DNA of 64,000 nt from Narthecium ossifragum (GCA_963920575.1 OY986969.1:24963434-25027433), one strand, 5' to 3'. Shown: positions 1-13,439, counted from the stretch's first letter. Notes: a model not told the origin generated them from the letters alone. Numbers and translations: made by a program.

Positions 1-136
1 GCCCGCCCATAGCCGCCGCATGGTTTCTCAAGCACTCCCGGTACTTCCCTCCGACGGCGGCGCCGCCACCGAGGCCCAGCCCCGCCTCAGCTCTGCTCCT
101 CCCGACCTCCCCGTACGGTACAACGCTTAAATCCAT
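1..136 (-). CDS. Zinc-finger homeodomain (ZF-HD) transcription factor, N-terminal part only
   Basis: The minus strand opens with ATG at 136-134 and reads 45 residues without a stop to the window edge. It begins MDLSVVPYGE, passes through a Gly/Ala-rich stretch, and reaches KYRECLRNHAAAMGG. That last string is the start of the plant ZF-HD dimerisation zinc finger, which includes its first Cys and His. Known family members dimerise through this finger and bind DNA with a C-terminal homeodomain in the nucleus; the homeodomain should lie beyond the left edge. The first in-frame ATG was chosen because the residues after it look like a normal ZHD N-terminus and no splice site is needed. Family assignment is firm; which ZHD paralogue it is cannot be told. 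Confidence 0.85.
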   Translation of the reverse strand, partial: MDLSVVPYGEVGRSRAEAGLGLGGGAAVGGKYRECLRNHAAAMGG

Positions 137-432
137 CCCCCTTCTTACTCTTTATCTCTCTGTGTGTCTCTACTATGCCGCTCTATCTCTTGGCTATCGC
201 TTTCTCGTTAGCAGCTAAACAAAACCCACCGAGTTTTTATAAATGCGGGCGATTCGGTGCAAATTATTACCAGCGATCCGCAAATCCCATCAGAATTTAA
301 CACCACTATTTTAGCGAGCAGGAGCGCCGCCTTATCTCCACCGCGGTTAACCCCACCCCCAACCCACCCCCGTCCCTAATGCCGACCAACGCCGCGGCGT
401 GAACCGGATTAAAGGTGGGTAACCGGAGCCGT

Positions 433-541
433 CACGTGATTAGGCACACGTGGCGGTGGAAGGTCGACTGCAGGCCTGCAGGATCAGAAGGGACCGACAC
501 GTGACGTCGTTGATTGGACTAAGCTAGAGGGGGTACGTGTC
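433..541. promoter_or_regulatory. G-box / ABRE-like cluster upstream of the ZF-HD gene
   Basis: Three perfect CACGTG G-boxes lie at 433-438, 447-452 and 498-503, followed by ACGTGTC at 535-541. A further CACGTG is at 665-670. All lie 300-530 bases upstream of the ZF-HD start codon at 136. Such motifs bind bZIP and bHLH factors in plants. A role here is inferred from motif density only. Confidence 0.45.
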
Positions 542-1449
542 GGTGTTTCATTGGAGAAGGGGTACTTGCTTACTGTGTTTTTGATCACCACCTCTGTGCC
601 CGTGAGAAGGCCCGGTCCAGTCCTTTGCTATCGTGTTGATGATGGGTTTAGCGTGGGGTCCACCACGTGGGATGGTGGTGAGCGTCCGATTGGTGTACCC
701 GACGGCAAGGATTTAGCGTCTAGCAAAGGCTAATGGTAAGGAGATTGGTAAGTATGGGCTATTTGTGTGTGTGTGTGTGTGGGTGTGGGGGTCCGGCCCA
801 ACAGACGGCCGTGGTTACGGACACGTCACGTTTTCCGCGCCATGCTTGGGGCGGGCCCACGCGAGCGTCCTTGAGAACCCCCATGTGGCGGTGGGTGTCT
901 GCTCTGACACGCGCAGTGAGTCAGTAGTGAGCCACTGACCCGGTCCTCTTCTCCTGATTTCTAAACCCTAGTGTCCGCTGTTTGCCGAACTCATCAATGT
1001 GTAGCTAATTCCTGTCGCATTGTTAAATAGTAAGAGGCCCAATGGTAATCCCAAGTTTCCTTAAGTATTGGTTGTCTAATAAAGGGTAGCCGGAGTGGCC
1101 ATATTTAGCTCAATTGGCCACTGTTTCGACCAATCAAAAAGATTGAAACGAGCCGAATTTGCCCACTTTGGTAATAGATTTCACTTGGGCTCTTTTCTTC
1201 ACTCAGACAACACACGTACTTTATTAGATTTACGATGATCAAAGAAATAACTTAGTTCTCTGCATTGGGTGGCCTGCATCGTAGTGTTGTTTCTGATGCT
1301 ACATCAGCATCACGTAGTCTACTTGATTAGGTATGTTTTCTGGGAATGAAAGGAATAATATTTAGACTCAATTTCTCAAAGAGCAGCAAAACCAAATATT
1401 TTCTAAAATTGCGTATTCGTAACTATAAAGCGTGATCATACAAGGTTAC

Positions 1450-1498
<49 letters not shown>

Positions 1499-2846
1499 GA
1501 TACATTACTACATGAGACAATGTATTTTGGTAGCGTATGAGGATTGAGGATGAGTAAATAACTACACAGTTGGATGATGGGTTGGGCTACAGACAGCGAA
1601 CTTAAAAGCTCGACTATGTCAAGTCGCGTCGGATGAGATTAGCTTGCACGCCTAAATGATTCGCTGAGGCGCAGATCGTGGGAGCGGGGCCCACTCCGGG
1701 AATTGGTTCCGATAAAATGACGTCACCTGCAGTTATTTCCTCGGAACTCGAGCTCCCCGTTTAATTCTTCCTAGTGTATAGTTTTTTTCTTTTAAAAAAA
1801 AAAACTTTTGCCCTAATACACGACGCTACGGACCCATGACCAAAATTCCTTTTGTTAATAGGAGGGATGCCCATATAAACCATGGTATCTTATCTCCTCA
1901 CCGCCACATGATTCTCCTTTTATCTTAAGTTTATCGCTTTCGCTTTGTTTGTTTCTTAAGAAGAAGGGCCTCTAATTATTCGCGTTGCGCGTGCATTTCT
2001 ACAGTCTTTGTTCCGGCGATGGATTCCAGGGTTAAGGTTTGACAAGGTTCACGTGGGGGACTGGATGCCGACATGTGTGTAAATGATGGGCTAACAGACG
2101 CCCTTATCTGGGTAAGTTTGGTGTTTTGAGGGAGGATGAGTTGTGGAGAGAGATGTCTCTTTTTAGATGGTTGGGTTTTGGAGCAGCTTCCCATCTGCGT
2201 CTGATTTGATTGAAGGGAAGGATTATCGCTTAAGAATCTTAAAGCGAGATTGAGGCTTAGCCTCTTTGGGCGGTTTTGGGCCAACTCTTTGTTAGAGGTG
2301 TGAAAGGAACTCTTGAGAGCGTCTTGTGGGTGTGTAGTTGGAGTTGTTGTTTTCAAGACGGCGAGATGGATAAAGTGGTCCATAGAAGCCAGCCAGTCAG
2401 GCATTAGGATTGATGTTGTGTAATGGGGTGTCATACATTACCAGCGCTTTAGCTCTCTTGGGAATGTCGTGATAGGAACAACAGCCCGCTGGAATCCTAG
2501 GTTATGGATTACCCTTCCTAGGAATTAGTTTCTTCTAATCCATATAGAAATGAAAAAAAATAACTACTCGGATGCGTGTAACGGGTGAGATCGCCCAGCG
2601 TACTTGATATCCTTCGTTTTCACCTTACGTACGGCTATGATAATATTTCCAACATGATTAACAGCCAAAAGATTGAATGTGTTGTTGAAGATTTGTTGTA
2701 TGGAATGTGGTCCAACTCTTCCAATATTTGTCCAAGTGACCAGAATTTATTCCGAAACGTTAAGCCGGATGGCACGGAAAATTCAGACTCAGGCCTGTCT
2801 GGACGTACCATTTGTGTATACATTTCGTGGCCATGTATTCTTTAAA
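542..2846. other. Intergenic DNA, no supported gene
   Basis: Short open frames here show no recognisable domain or splice structure. The stretch holds a (GA)n microsatellite at about 1455-1495 and a run of A/T near 1785-1803. A 152-codon open frame on the minus strand at 1976-2434 resembles no family I know. Confidence 0.5.
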
Positions 2847-3023
2847 CCCCTGTTTGGTATGGGATTCCAATTTCTAAACATTAAATATCATTATTATTAT
2901 TTTATCCCCATTCCACCTACCATCATCACAATACTTTTTTTTTTTTCTATTTCTTAACTCCACCTTTTCTAACCCTATTTTTCCTTTAACCCTACCTTTT
3001 CTAACCCTATACCAAACGAGCCC
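2847..3023. mobile_element. MITE-like element (GTTTGGTAT termini)
   Basis: The left end reads CCCTGTTTGGTATGGG and the right end CTATACCAAACGAGCCC, so the termini are inverted copies around GTTTGGTAT. The interior is AT-rich with repeated TTTCTAACCCTA-like strings. Similar sequence recurs at 18433-18656 and, in the other orientation, near 22184-22330. This points to a non-autonomous DNA transposon family. No target-site duplication could be fixed. Confidence 0.5.
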
Positions 3024-3882
3024 TAACTGTATATCACAATGACAATACTACCGCAAGATAATAGCATGTAATATTGCATACATTTCCATGTCCACTAACG
3101 AAATGGACAACTGGTACTAGGGTCTGATGTAAAATGAAATGATCAAAGCTTCTGAGATCTATCCGGTGAGAAGAGTAGAAAAAGATTATTCTTTTTAACG
3201 CAACTACTTGGTGACTTAGGATCCTTGAGTAGCTCAAGCGTTTAGCACCCATTGATGGCAATGGGTTGTATTCCCAGACCTACTCTACTATTTTTTTGAA
3301 AAAAAAACTACTCGGTAACTCGTACAGTACACGCACAAAGTTTGGCCCAAACCGATCGTCAATTCATGAGGCCATCCATAGAACCGTTTTCAAGATCTGA
3401 CTTCACCTGATGTGACTTCACACCTGATGTAGGCCATCTTTGGTTTAGCCCATGTTATCCAGCCTTATCTCCAAACAAAATAAAATTAGTAAAATAAGAA
3501 TAAAATAGATCAAGGTGGACCATTCTAAAAAATAAAGATATCACTTATCTTATCCCATTTAATTCTCCACCCTGATTGTATCCTAATTTTTATTTTTTTA
3601 TTAAAAAAATAGTTTGATCTATCCCAACATTTCTAACTCCAAAATCCACTAATCCGAAATAATCTACCTTTAACAAACAGCCCGAAAATGGAAAAGACGA
3701 ATATATATAATACAATAAAACAATCCCAAATCCCCCAAGACCCGCTGCAAAGAGGATTCGTGGAGTCGGCCAGTAACCCCTGCGTATGAAGGGGGTCACG
3801 GGCCATTTACCTTATCACTATCGACCTGACATGGCTTATTAGATCGTCGCCCTGGCACATGTCGGGTGACATGACCCGCAAC

Positions 3883-3915
<33 letters not shown>

Positions 3916-4160
3916 GCCCCACCCGTGAGCCAAGAGATCGGAGAATTTATGAGGAAATATAATATTCTGAAAGTTTTTGAACAGCAAGAAGGATATCCAC
4001 CAGAATAGAACCGAGCAAAAAGATCGATATTGCGTTGTATTGTATTTGAGTAAACATTAAAATTTAATATAATGTAACCTAGAAATGCAGAATAAAAGCA
4101 AATTCTGTTTAAATTAGCAAACACTCACCTGGAGGAGTTTTTATGGCCATCCAGCAACCG
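3024..4160. other. Intergenic DNA and 3' flank of APC2
   Basis: No gene is supported. A (TA)n followed by (GA)n microsatellite occupies about 3884-3916. AT-rich sequence near 3430-3690 looks like decayed MITE material. The 3'-UTR of APC2 probably enters from the right; a possible splice donor (GTGAGTG on the minus strand) sits just after its stop codon near 4130. Confidence 0.4.
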
Positions 4161-7100
4161 CTATTTCTTCAGAAAGTACAAGCCATCTCTCATTTCAAGC
4201 TTTTCTTCTAATATAAGACCAGATAGAAAGCTTTGGAGTTGTTGGAGAGACTTGTCGTAAGCAGGCTCAGATACACAGAACATCTGGAACGCAGGGTGAC
4301 CATAGAATTATAATGTGAAGTTTATAATAACAGACGTATATTAATAATTTTGCAATGAAGGTAACTGAACCACTCACCTTCAAAGTATTGTGTATCCTAT
4401 CCAATGCCATACTACCAAAGTTTGTGAGCATTCCTGTAATGAATTTCTGCAAGAAAGAACATAATGGTGCTTTAGTTTTGGACCAGCAAATCATGCAACA
4501 GCAAGCCACAAGCTTTTCTATATTTAACAAATATTGTTGCGTTCTGTCTCTGTTACAGCATATCTGTCACGCCTCCCCCCCCCCCCCCCCCCCCCCCGCG
4601 CAAAATCCCACAAATATACATAATTATAATCATTTATAACGATTGGGGGCACGTGAGATCACAAATCATCCAACATGTTTCACCCGTGACATGATAATTT
4701 ATACAAAAATAGAAGGTTTGCAAAATTGTTTGGTATCGGAGACAGTACCCAGCCGAAAATTGTGCCAACAATGGCGCTAGGCCGTCTAAGGGAGGTGGAT
4801 TGTGTGGGAGGGACGATGACGTTACAATATCACTACTCTAAATGCAAGGTACTTAGTCCAAAGGGTCTAATAAAGTTTTTGAACATAAACATACGCCACT
4901 ATGACTGATCCAGTTTGCTGTCAATTAGAAAACACCAAAGTCCTTAAAGTTGAAAATTCTAACCTCATACATAGTCATTTCCTTCCGCAGTTGATCCTCG
5001 ACTGAGGCCACAGATTTGTCGCACTCCTCGTCTATTGCCAACAGTTCTTCACAGCTTTCATTCATAACATCATTTCTATTGGTATCAACAACATCCTCAA
5101 CAAGGGTAAAGACATGGTTATTGCTCTCATCTCCCAGTGACTCTGCAAGTATTCCCTACAGATAACATACATAACAACATAAGTAGCTTGTCGCTCAACA
5201 TAAGTACCAGCATAAAAGATATCTCTAGAAGTTTAAACATATTCAGACACCTTCACAAATGAAGTAAGTACTTATTAAACAACGTTTGCAAATACGATCA
5301 ACAACAGTTCACAAGTAGAATTAGAAGTCTGTTGCATAATATCCAAGGATGCAGACTCAACTTGTTGCCTATCAACTAATAATGCATGCAAGTAAATATC
5401 CGAATCCAAAACTCAATAGATAAAATATATCATTTTACGAAGTAATTAGATGACTTACTTTGCTTATCCAAAAGCTTATTCTTCTGTTCAATGTATCCAC
5501 GGGTATACCTATAGCTCTTGCAAGGTTCTTTGAAGTCCAACTGACGGAAGGAAAGAAAGAATGTAAAGAGCAAGGGGAAGTTAACTTAAAGTGAGACAAC
5601 TAAAATGCTTTACCTCTTTTGTTCCTGGAATTGCATGATAATCACTGCATGGACTGGAGACACAGTAAACTGTATATTCCTATCATCAAACTCCAATTCC
5701 AACTGAAGAAAAAAATGTAACAAATGTTGCTCAGATGAGGAGTAGTCAAACTGCAAGGTCTTTATCCTTTCTTTCACAAATCGGCAAGTCAAAAAATTGA
5801 GCTCAATCAATCAGCTGTCACACCTTAACCGGAAAGTCGTCATAAGGAAGAAAAGGCAACTCAAAAAATTATAATTTCTTACCTTTACTGTTCCAAGATT
5901 TTCCTTCCACAACAGCTTACGGGGTGTCTTAACTTCATGAAACCTCTTGGCATACTCCGAAAGCAGTTGATCAATAGAAGTTGGAATGTTGATCGACTCA
6001 GCCTGCAACGCTGTGTGTGTTAGTCACAACAACAAATTCTAGCACTAATTGTCATATTAGTTGTCAGTTTTGGTGGATCAATATTATCAGATAGTCATGA
6101 GTGATATCTGTTACAGGGCATGAGAGATATCATATTCACAATCTTCAAAAGTAGCAGCTGCTGCATAATCTATTGAAGCTGTTTTACAGAGCTGTATGCT
6201 ATAGGGAAAATTATTTGCTAAACTAGATACAACATAATCACAAGCTGTTAGGGATGCTACAGATTCATTGTACTCCAAGTTCGCATTTGACTAGGGATGG
6301 CAGCGGGGCGGGTTGGCATGATCCCAGACCCATCCCATGTAAAAAAACTCACCCCCAAACCCGCCCCAAACCCATGCGGGTTTGCGTACACCATCCCATC
6401 CCCGTTTAAAATCCAACCCACTTAACCCATCCCCACCCCGCCCTGCCTTATATAATGTCACAGCAAACACAACAAAATGTCATATAAAAACTTATGAATC
6501 ACATACTATAAAATAGAAAATTGACAAGTGAAAGAACATTTATTGCAATTGTGCAACATCTAAAATACATTCAACACTTGAAAAAAGTGACAATCGCTAG
6601 GTTCAAAAATTAATTCCACATCTGTTTTAATACTTCATTGCAATATCCGAAAATGCAAAAGGCCAATCAAAATATCTAAGATATGACCATTGTTTTTTAA
6701 TCTAAGTATGCAAAATGGTGCTTCTAAATCTCAACATGCTCGCTAAGCACTTGCAATTAAAGTTGACAATTATCCATGCAATTATATATATAATAAGGGT
6801 ATTTAAGTAAAATACATATATAATCGGGTCGGGTTCGGGTTTTTTAAGCCTAAAACCAAACCCATCCCATACCCATTCGGGTTTATCTTTCCTTTCCCAT
6901 ACCCGCTCCAAATCCATTAAAGCTAATACCAAACCCATACTATTAGGGGCGGGTCGGGGCGGGAACCCGTTTAACCGGCCCCATTGCCATCCCTACATTT
7001 GACCCTCTCTGCTTCTGCTCGATTGTCAAGCATTGCAGTGGGATACAGAGAATAGAAAACAAAGCAATTGTAATAGGGAATTTCTGCATGGGCTATACAC

Positions 7101-10100
7101 AGCAAGTAATATTTGAACATGACCAGCAAGTTTTATGGTGGAAATAATCACTTTTAGTAAATCAGATGGCAAAAAAATAAATTTCTATAGGCATATTTAC
7201 AGCATCTGGTCAAATATTGTCATTCTTTCCTCTTGCTTGTTTCGACAAAACGGCTGTTGCAGCCTCAAAAACATTTCTTATATGCTGTGATTCAATCTTA
7301 TTAACACATTTAAACCATTAAAAGCCTTTTCTGATTTCCTGCCTAGAAACTAGATCCCAAGATCATTCAACTGTGTCCAAAATTCTTTGATACTGTTAGC
7401 CACCCGTACCTTGTATGTCAATTTTCAGCCATGAGGTTAGATCCGGAATGACTTCTGAGAATATCACTAAGGTTATTTCACATGCTACCTCATGTTTATT
7501 TACTTCAACCGGTATTTTGGCACACGATAACTTTCTTTCAAAATGTGCAAGGATAAGTTTTGAAGAGAGTTCCCTCGAATAAACACTTGATTTGTTTTAG
7601 ATACTCACGGTGAAGAACTGAGACGACTTGATTTTGGTGTGACATACCTGAATTGGTGGCCAAAAGTTTGCAGATATTATAGTAGAATCAAGAAGGTTGA
7701 GAGATGGACCAGCTTCGCCTTGCTCATCACCTAATTTAATTCCAAGCCCGAAAGAATTTCATTAACCTCACATACCAGTAGGAATTACATGAATGGAAGA
7801 TCGTACTATTTTCAAACTCGCAACTACCACTCAAAGCGGATTGCTGTATAGATGCTTTAATATTAGTATTTGTCCTCTTCGAATCGATAAGATCATTTAA
7901 CATAATTTCACACTTCAGCATACTGTTCTCTCCAAAGTGTATCTGTGACATAAAACAGCAGGAAGTCGAATTACTGTTATTTCAAGCCAAATCTTCAAAA
8001 ATATGCAAGAATATCCAAATCAATGAATTGTCACATCACGACAGATCATGAGATGGACCACTATGCCAATTGAAAGAGTCGTGCTAACCTTAAGAAGCTC
8101 TAAGGTACGTATCTCTGAGTCAATGTCATAATCAGATTTATTGAGTAGTTTTTCTGCCAGCATGACCCGATATTCATTGACGAGCTGATCCTTTGAACCA
8201 ATTACGTTGACCATCATTGCAAGTATGTCAATCTTTCTTCTGTACCTGCTACCCTTTGATGGGTCGGCTTCTACTGGATCAGGTTCCCAGCTGGAAAACA
8301 CAGGAGTGATTAAAACCCGAGTATGGTGAAATGTAGCAGTATTAAAACTCAGGAAGTAATGCACTAAAGCATGCCTACAATGAATATCCCACATATTATA
8401 TCACCGCATGATTACCGTTGAGCATTGATCCATGCTTGTTTGTCATCCGTAATTACATCATCATCATAATCAGCTCCTTGGTTTTCTGCATCCCTATTTA
8501 ATTCTTCAAGAAGACTATCACCACTATTTCCTGCTCCACTAGGATTGCCCCCGGTCCCATCAGTAAGCATGGTCACAATGCATTTTATGGTATCCTTTCT
8601 CCCCCTTAGATAATCCCGTATTGGTTCGCCTACTGCTTCAAGAAAGACACCAGTTGGGTCTATGGTTCGGAGCGCTTTAATGGTAGAGACATATTGGTGC
8701 AATATGTCATTGGTTGATGCACCAGCAGTAAGCAAACGATATCGCAAAGAACAAATAAATGAATCTACGAGCTTCGAGTGTTGCCCAGTGTACTGTAGAC
8801 ATTGCTTTAAATCTTCAATTGCAGGAGAGCTGCAGAAGTTCAAAAAGCCACTCAAGCAAATTTTGCCAATCTATTCAAAACTCAAAGTTAAAAATTGAAA
8901 TATGAGAGTGAATATCCTATATATAAATGGAGAGAGAAAAAACATTGAGAAACACATGACCAACGACTACCATGAAATGGAAGTCCTCCGAGCCAACTTA
9001 GAAAGAAGAGAGAAACATGAGGAAGAGATTTGTACAAAATACGATAAGACGAGGCATGTGCATCAAATAACATTTTTATGACGAACGCTAACCAAGTAAT
9101 GTTATATGCAGATCGCCAAATGCTGAAATAGTACAAAGTAATCCAAAACGTCCCTATAATGAACAGATCAGCTTATGACATAAAAGAAGTAGATATTTAC
9201 CTATCAGGATAGTCCACAATGATTTCAAAAAGTTTTCCTATCCTCAAGTCTTGCAATGTTTCGTAAGCAAAATACTCAAGCCGCAATTGCCATCTAACAA
9301 GCAATTCAGACGGATGGTCAATCCCTGGGTAAGAAGAAGGAGGTGATGCCAAAGGGGATTTGAGACCAGATGAACCATTATCATAGTCAACATAGTCCCC
9401 CAAATATGCCTGAAGAGCATTTAGGAACTGCAGAGGAACAGCCTGAAGAAGGTTATAGAAAACATCAGAAGCATCCCTACATAAAAATAGGGTCATCATA
9501 TGTCTACTGGGAAATTGGATTTGATCATCCTTCTGTAGCAGCATAATCAAACAATAAAGTGTAAAACTGTCTTTGGACAAATCCATAATGAACCTACTAT
9601 ACCTACCAACAAAGAAGAGTGAAATCATTAAAGCAGAACTAAAAGTTCTCAGACCATGAGTGTATGCATCGTCCATACTGCGTCAGCACACTGGTTAGGT
9701 TGTACCCTCAAAACATAGTGCAGCCAACAGCATTAGCTGCACACCAACCATTGTAGCGGCTCAAAGAGACATTTGTATTATTGTTGACACTAACAGTTTA
9801 GATTACAGGATGTTTGGATCAAATGATTAAAACTAACTCAAAACATCAACTGGAATTACATTGTATCGAAAGTATACTCCTCTAATTCATAATGAAGATC
9901 AGGGAAAAAGAATACCTGTATCCATTCATGAATAGATTCCAGAACAGGACTCCTATAATCATCACCAGCTAAATGATGAACTTTGCTCTGCTTACGAGAA
10001 CAAAAATATGCTATGAGAAAACGGCACTATGTTTAATGGCACCAAAGAAACAAAAAAGAAATGTCACTAACCTTCAAAAGCGAGAAAATAGCAGAAGCAT

Positions 10101-12381
10101 AAGCATCTTCAGTCATTGATGTAAACCCAAGACTTCTAAGATCACCAACTACTTTACCTATGTTTTTGACCAAATTGTTGTACTTTGAGGTGCTTGTCTC
10201 ATGGTCACACACATCAAAACCGATCTCAGTGATTCCAGAGAATCTCTTGCTTTCTAGATTAGAATCAGGGTAATCCTTGCGAAAACTAAACTCATCTTCA
10301 TCATTTGCAGCTATCACAGTACTTAGCTCTTCCAACTTTTTCTTGAGGTATAGGCGCAATATCTCTAACGAAAAAGGGATACCACAAGATCTCTAAGTAC
10401 CCCCCATACGCACATATGGTCAAAACCAAAAAAAAACAAGGAAGAAAAGTGAATAAAAGCCTTAAACTGCTGCCATTTAACAAAGTGAATAGCAATCAAT
10501 TTAAAAGTTAGTGAAGATAGTAACCAATAGAATAAAGAAAAGAAATCAGCTCTCACTATCATAGTTTATGACTCGGGGTGTTATTGACAGTAAAATCAGA
10601 GATCCATAATTGAGAAACATCACAAGCTACCCAAAGTTGAGTGCATCAAGTGCTTGGCAGGTAAAGAACACGATTACCAACTTCTGACAACCATGTAATG
10701 AACCATTAATAAACAAGGCTCAACACAACAGAGAACATAGAGGGATAATTGGAAACAAGATTAATATATACATCAGAAGTGCTTGGACATCACATCACAG
10801 AAAAAAACCATGAACTGTGGAGCAAGAAATTAAATTCGAATTCATGCATTGCCAAGGGCTACATTGTTATAACCATAAAGAAGGCCTTTATAAGACACTG
10901 GGAGGCATAAAAAGAGAAGAAAAATCAGAATTAAGTACCAGGAAAATGTCGAGGAAGTGTTGCCAGAAGAAGTGATGAAACCATCAACTGGTATCTGGAC
11001 TTAAGTGTTGGTTCAGAAACCTCCAACTTCTCTCCTACTTTTGGAATTCTTTGACCATATGATTGCAGAGCATGAATCAAAACCAACAGGCTTTTTTCCT
11101 GATCGATTTTTGCCGAACATATTTCCTCTAACGCATCACCCAGGACTTGTTGCCGATCCTCCTGACAAATATGCATGGAAATTATTGCTCATAAAGTCTT
11201 TTGATGTAGAAGTAACATGAAATTCTCAAGTGAGAGCTGACTGTTATTATTTCTGATACAAGAACAAATGGCATGTGATATAACATGGAAACAGATAACA
11301 CTTTTATGACCATGCACCGTCTAGGAAATATCAAATTGTAATAGCATGCCACCCTACAAAGAGTATACCCACCTCCAAAGTTGAAGCCTTGCAGTAAGGG
11401 TGGAAATGCTGCCAAAACTTCAAAACTACTTGGGTCTTAAACATTTCCTACAATAAAAGATCAAAGATATATACGCGTCAGTGCAGGTGTGCTAAACGTT
11501 AGAGATAAATGCCGTTGACTTTGTTTATAAACTAAATTCATCCAGCCTTGTTGAATCAATTGAATATCCGGCGGAAGCCAAAATTTGTTATCCAACTGTT
11601 AGATTAAGCGATGTATCTGTGCATTCTAAAATAGCAAATTGAAACCGCACATATCTGAAAAAACTAAGATACCCTTTATCTTATTTAATCAGATTGCCAT
11701 GACCCAAAGTTATTTGTTTGATTCCAAACAAGAAAGGTGACACTGAAGCCCATCAAGCTAAGAGTTGAACATTCTTATACGAGCTAGAACTTAGGTAAAA
11801 AATGCAAGAACAATGTTAATAGCTGAAGGCCGGTAATATGTTTATATCTGAAGTAGCGACTGTACGTTTCAAACGGCAATTCCCCCATCCAATAGTTTTT
11901 GGATGTACTATATTACACCAAAACCTAACAAATCTACATCCCTTTCTTTATCCCAGTTCTTGGATGATCTTGTGAGCGCCCATTTCTACTTTTAGAGCTG
12001 AAGTAGACACCTAAATTTTTTCTTTTATAATTCAAAACGAAACATCACTAGGGTTTCGAGCAGAAAGGAAGCGATCAATCTGTGTTATTAGATACAAGAA
12101 AGCAATTTAGACGCCAAATCTCCAGAGGTAGAGTTAATGGAAGAGATTAGCCAGACCTCGAGGGAATGAAGGAAGTGATCCTGGACAAGGGTGCCGAGGC
12201 CATAGTCGCAAAGGAAGGCGACGATGTTAGAGAACTCCGAGCAAGCGGAGAGCTCGCCGCTGCCTCCAGCCCCGCCGGCTACCAGGAGTTCATCGGTGCG
12301 TGAGACAAAGCAGCTCCAGTTACCAAGGATCTCACCGATCACTGGGCCACCTAAAGAATCCAAGATCCCCGGGTTGAACAT
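4161..12381 (-). CDS. APC2: Anaphase-promoting complex subunit 2 (cullin-type)
   Basis: Sixteen minus-strand exons join in frame: 12157-12381, 11373-11447, 10939-11161, 10072-10364, 9916-9987, 9201-9442, 8416-8829, 8089-8290, 7828-7942, 7648-7730, 5883-6002, 5614-5702, 5459-5540, 4964-5155, 4378-4446 and 4161-4283. They sum to 2619 nt, or 872 residues plus TAG, close to the usual plant length of about 865. APC2 is the cullin scaffold that, with the RING subunit APC11, catalyses ubiquitination of cyclins and securin in the nucleus. Recognisable segments are KVHHLAGDDYRSPVLE, the cullin-homology stretch RRKIDILAMMVNVIGSKDQL (exon 8), and the C-terminal winged-helix ending LEEKLEMRDGLYFLKK. All introns are GT-AG. 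Translation was started at ATG 12381; an apparent upstream extension begins with TTG. The 1.6-kb intron 6003-7647 holds a hAT element. It looks intact. Confidence 0.93.
4575..4597. repeat. Poly-C tract (23 C)
   Basis: An uninterrupted run of 23 cytosines on the plus strand lies inside the intron between APC2 exons 14 and 15. In the APC2 transcript it would be a G-run. Its exact length is a likely sequencing uncertainty. Confidence 0.8.
6292..6995. mobile_element. Non-autonomous hAT transposon in an APC2 intron
   Basis: The element starts TAGGGATGGCAGCGGGGCGG and ends with the inverted match CCATTGCCATCCCTA. It is flanked by a perfect 8-bp duplication CATTTGAC at 6284-6291 and 6996-7003. Eight-bp duplications and TAGGG-type ends fit the hAT superfamily. 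The 704-bp interior has no transposase frame. The GC-rich subterminal parts contain repeated CCC(A/G)CCCC and GCGGG strings on opposite strands. Confidence 0.85.
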
Positions 12382-12719
12382 CCGTAGAAAAGGGTTCAAG
12401 GCGAGCTATAAAGATATAGGGGGACAGGTAACCCTAGCGCTCCGCCTGCACTAGAGACGGTGGCGAAGGTGGTGGCAGTGGCGGCGACGGCGACGGCGAC
12501 GGCGACGGAGGGATTTTGGAACGCTCTCCGTTCTTGGGGAAATATTTGGCGCGGAAATGGGTCGATGCACGAACCTTTTCCACTTATTGTGGGTTTAAAA
12601 AATTGGGCCGATTGTCTCATGCTGACGCGATATTCGATTGCGATTAGAATTCAAATTCACTTTTGTTTCATATTCTTGCATTTATTATTTTAATAAAGAG
12701 CTCCGAGTTTAGCGGCCAT
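12382..12719. other. APC2 5' flank
   Basis: Holds the APC2 leader and promoter. A run of GGCGAC hexamers at about 12480-12508 is a short microsatellite. No other gene is seen. Confidence 0.4.
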
Positions 12720-13123
12720 CATCATTATATAACATGATGGTTAACAAGTGTATTTTTTTTTTTCCTAATACCGTCCTATGTGACAGGAATTATCTTAGGT
12801 GGAGGGGAGTTAGTGGAAAGTTAGTGGGGGGAGTTAGGGGGTTTGTGAGGAGTTAGTAGGGGAGATGGGGAGAGAGGGTAGTTACCCTACTACCAGGTGG
12901 TAGGGGAATTTACTAGTCATCATTATATAGTATGATGGTTAACAAGTGCATTTTTTTTTGTCCTAATAGCGTCCTATGTGCCAAGGATTATCCTAGGTGA
13001 AGCCTAGATGGATGGGAGTTAGTGGAAAGTTAGTGGGGGGAGTTAGGGGGGTTAGTGGGGATTTAGTAGGGGAGATGGGGAGAGAGGGTAGTTACCTATC
13101 ATGTGATAAGGGGATTTACTAGT
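12720..13123. repeat. Tandem duplication of a ~200-bp unit
   Basis: Copy 1 is 12720-12917 and copy 2 is 12918-13123. Both begin CATCATTATATA and end TTTACTAGT, and share long near-identical blocks such as GGAGTTAGTGGAAAGTTAGT. Copy 2 carries a few extra bases. The unit has G-rich GGGAGTTAG repeats and no coding content. Confidence 0.8.
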
Positions 13124-13439
13124 TTATATATATGTATGGCTATTATTTGGGGACGCTGGATTAATACACATTCTAGGAAGAAATTCTTATGTATATCTTC
13201 GTCACAATTAAATTCTCATTGGCATAAAGTATGAAATAACCAACCCAATAATATAAGGGGGGAAAATAGGATAATTTTAAGAATTTAAATGGATATGTGC
13301 TATTTTTGAATTCTTTTAAAAAGAAATACAATAGTAACCCATATCTTTTTACATGTCAATCAAAATATTCATGATAAATTAACATAATTAAATTACTCAT
13401 CCATCATTGATTAATTTCTTTTTCCTCATGCTTTTTTCG

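Noticed and set aside
1976..2434. 152-codon minus-strand frame near the left end
   Set aside because: No recognisable domain, no splice context and ordinary composition; the length can occur by chance.
12382..12399. Upstream extension of APC2 by six codons
   Set aside because: The extended frame would start at TTG; the first ATG is at 12381 and fits the family N-terminus.
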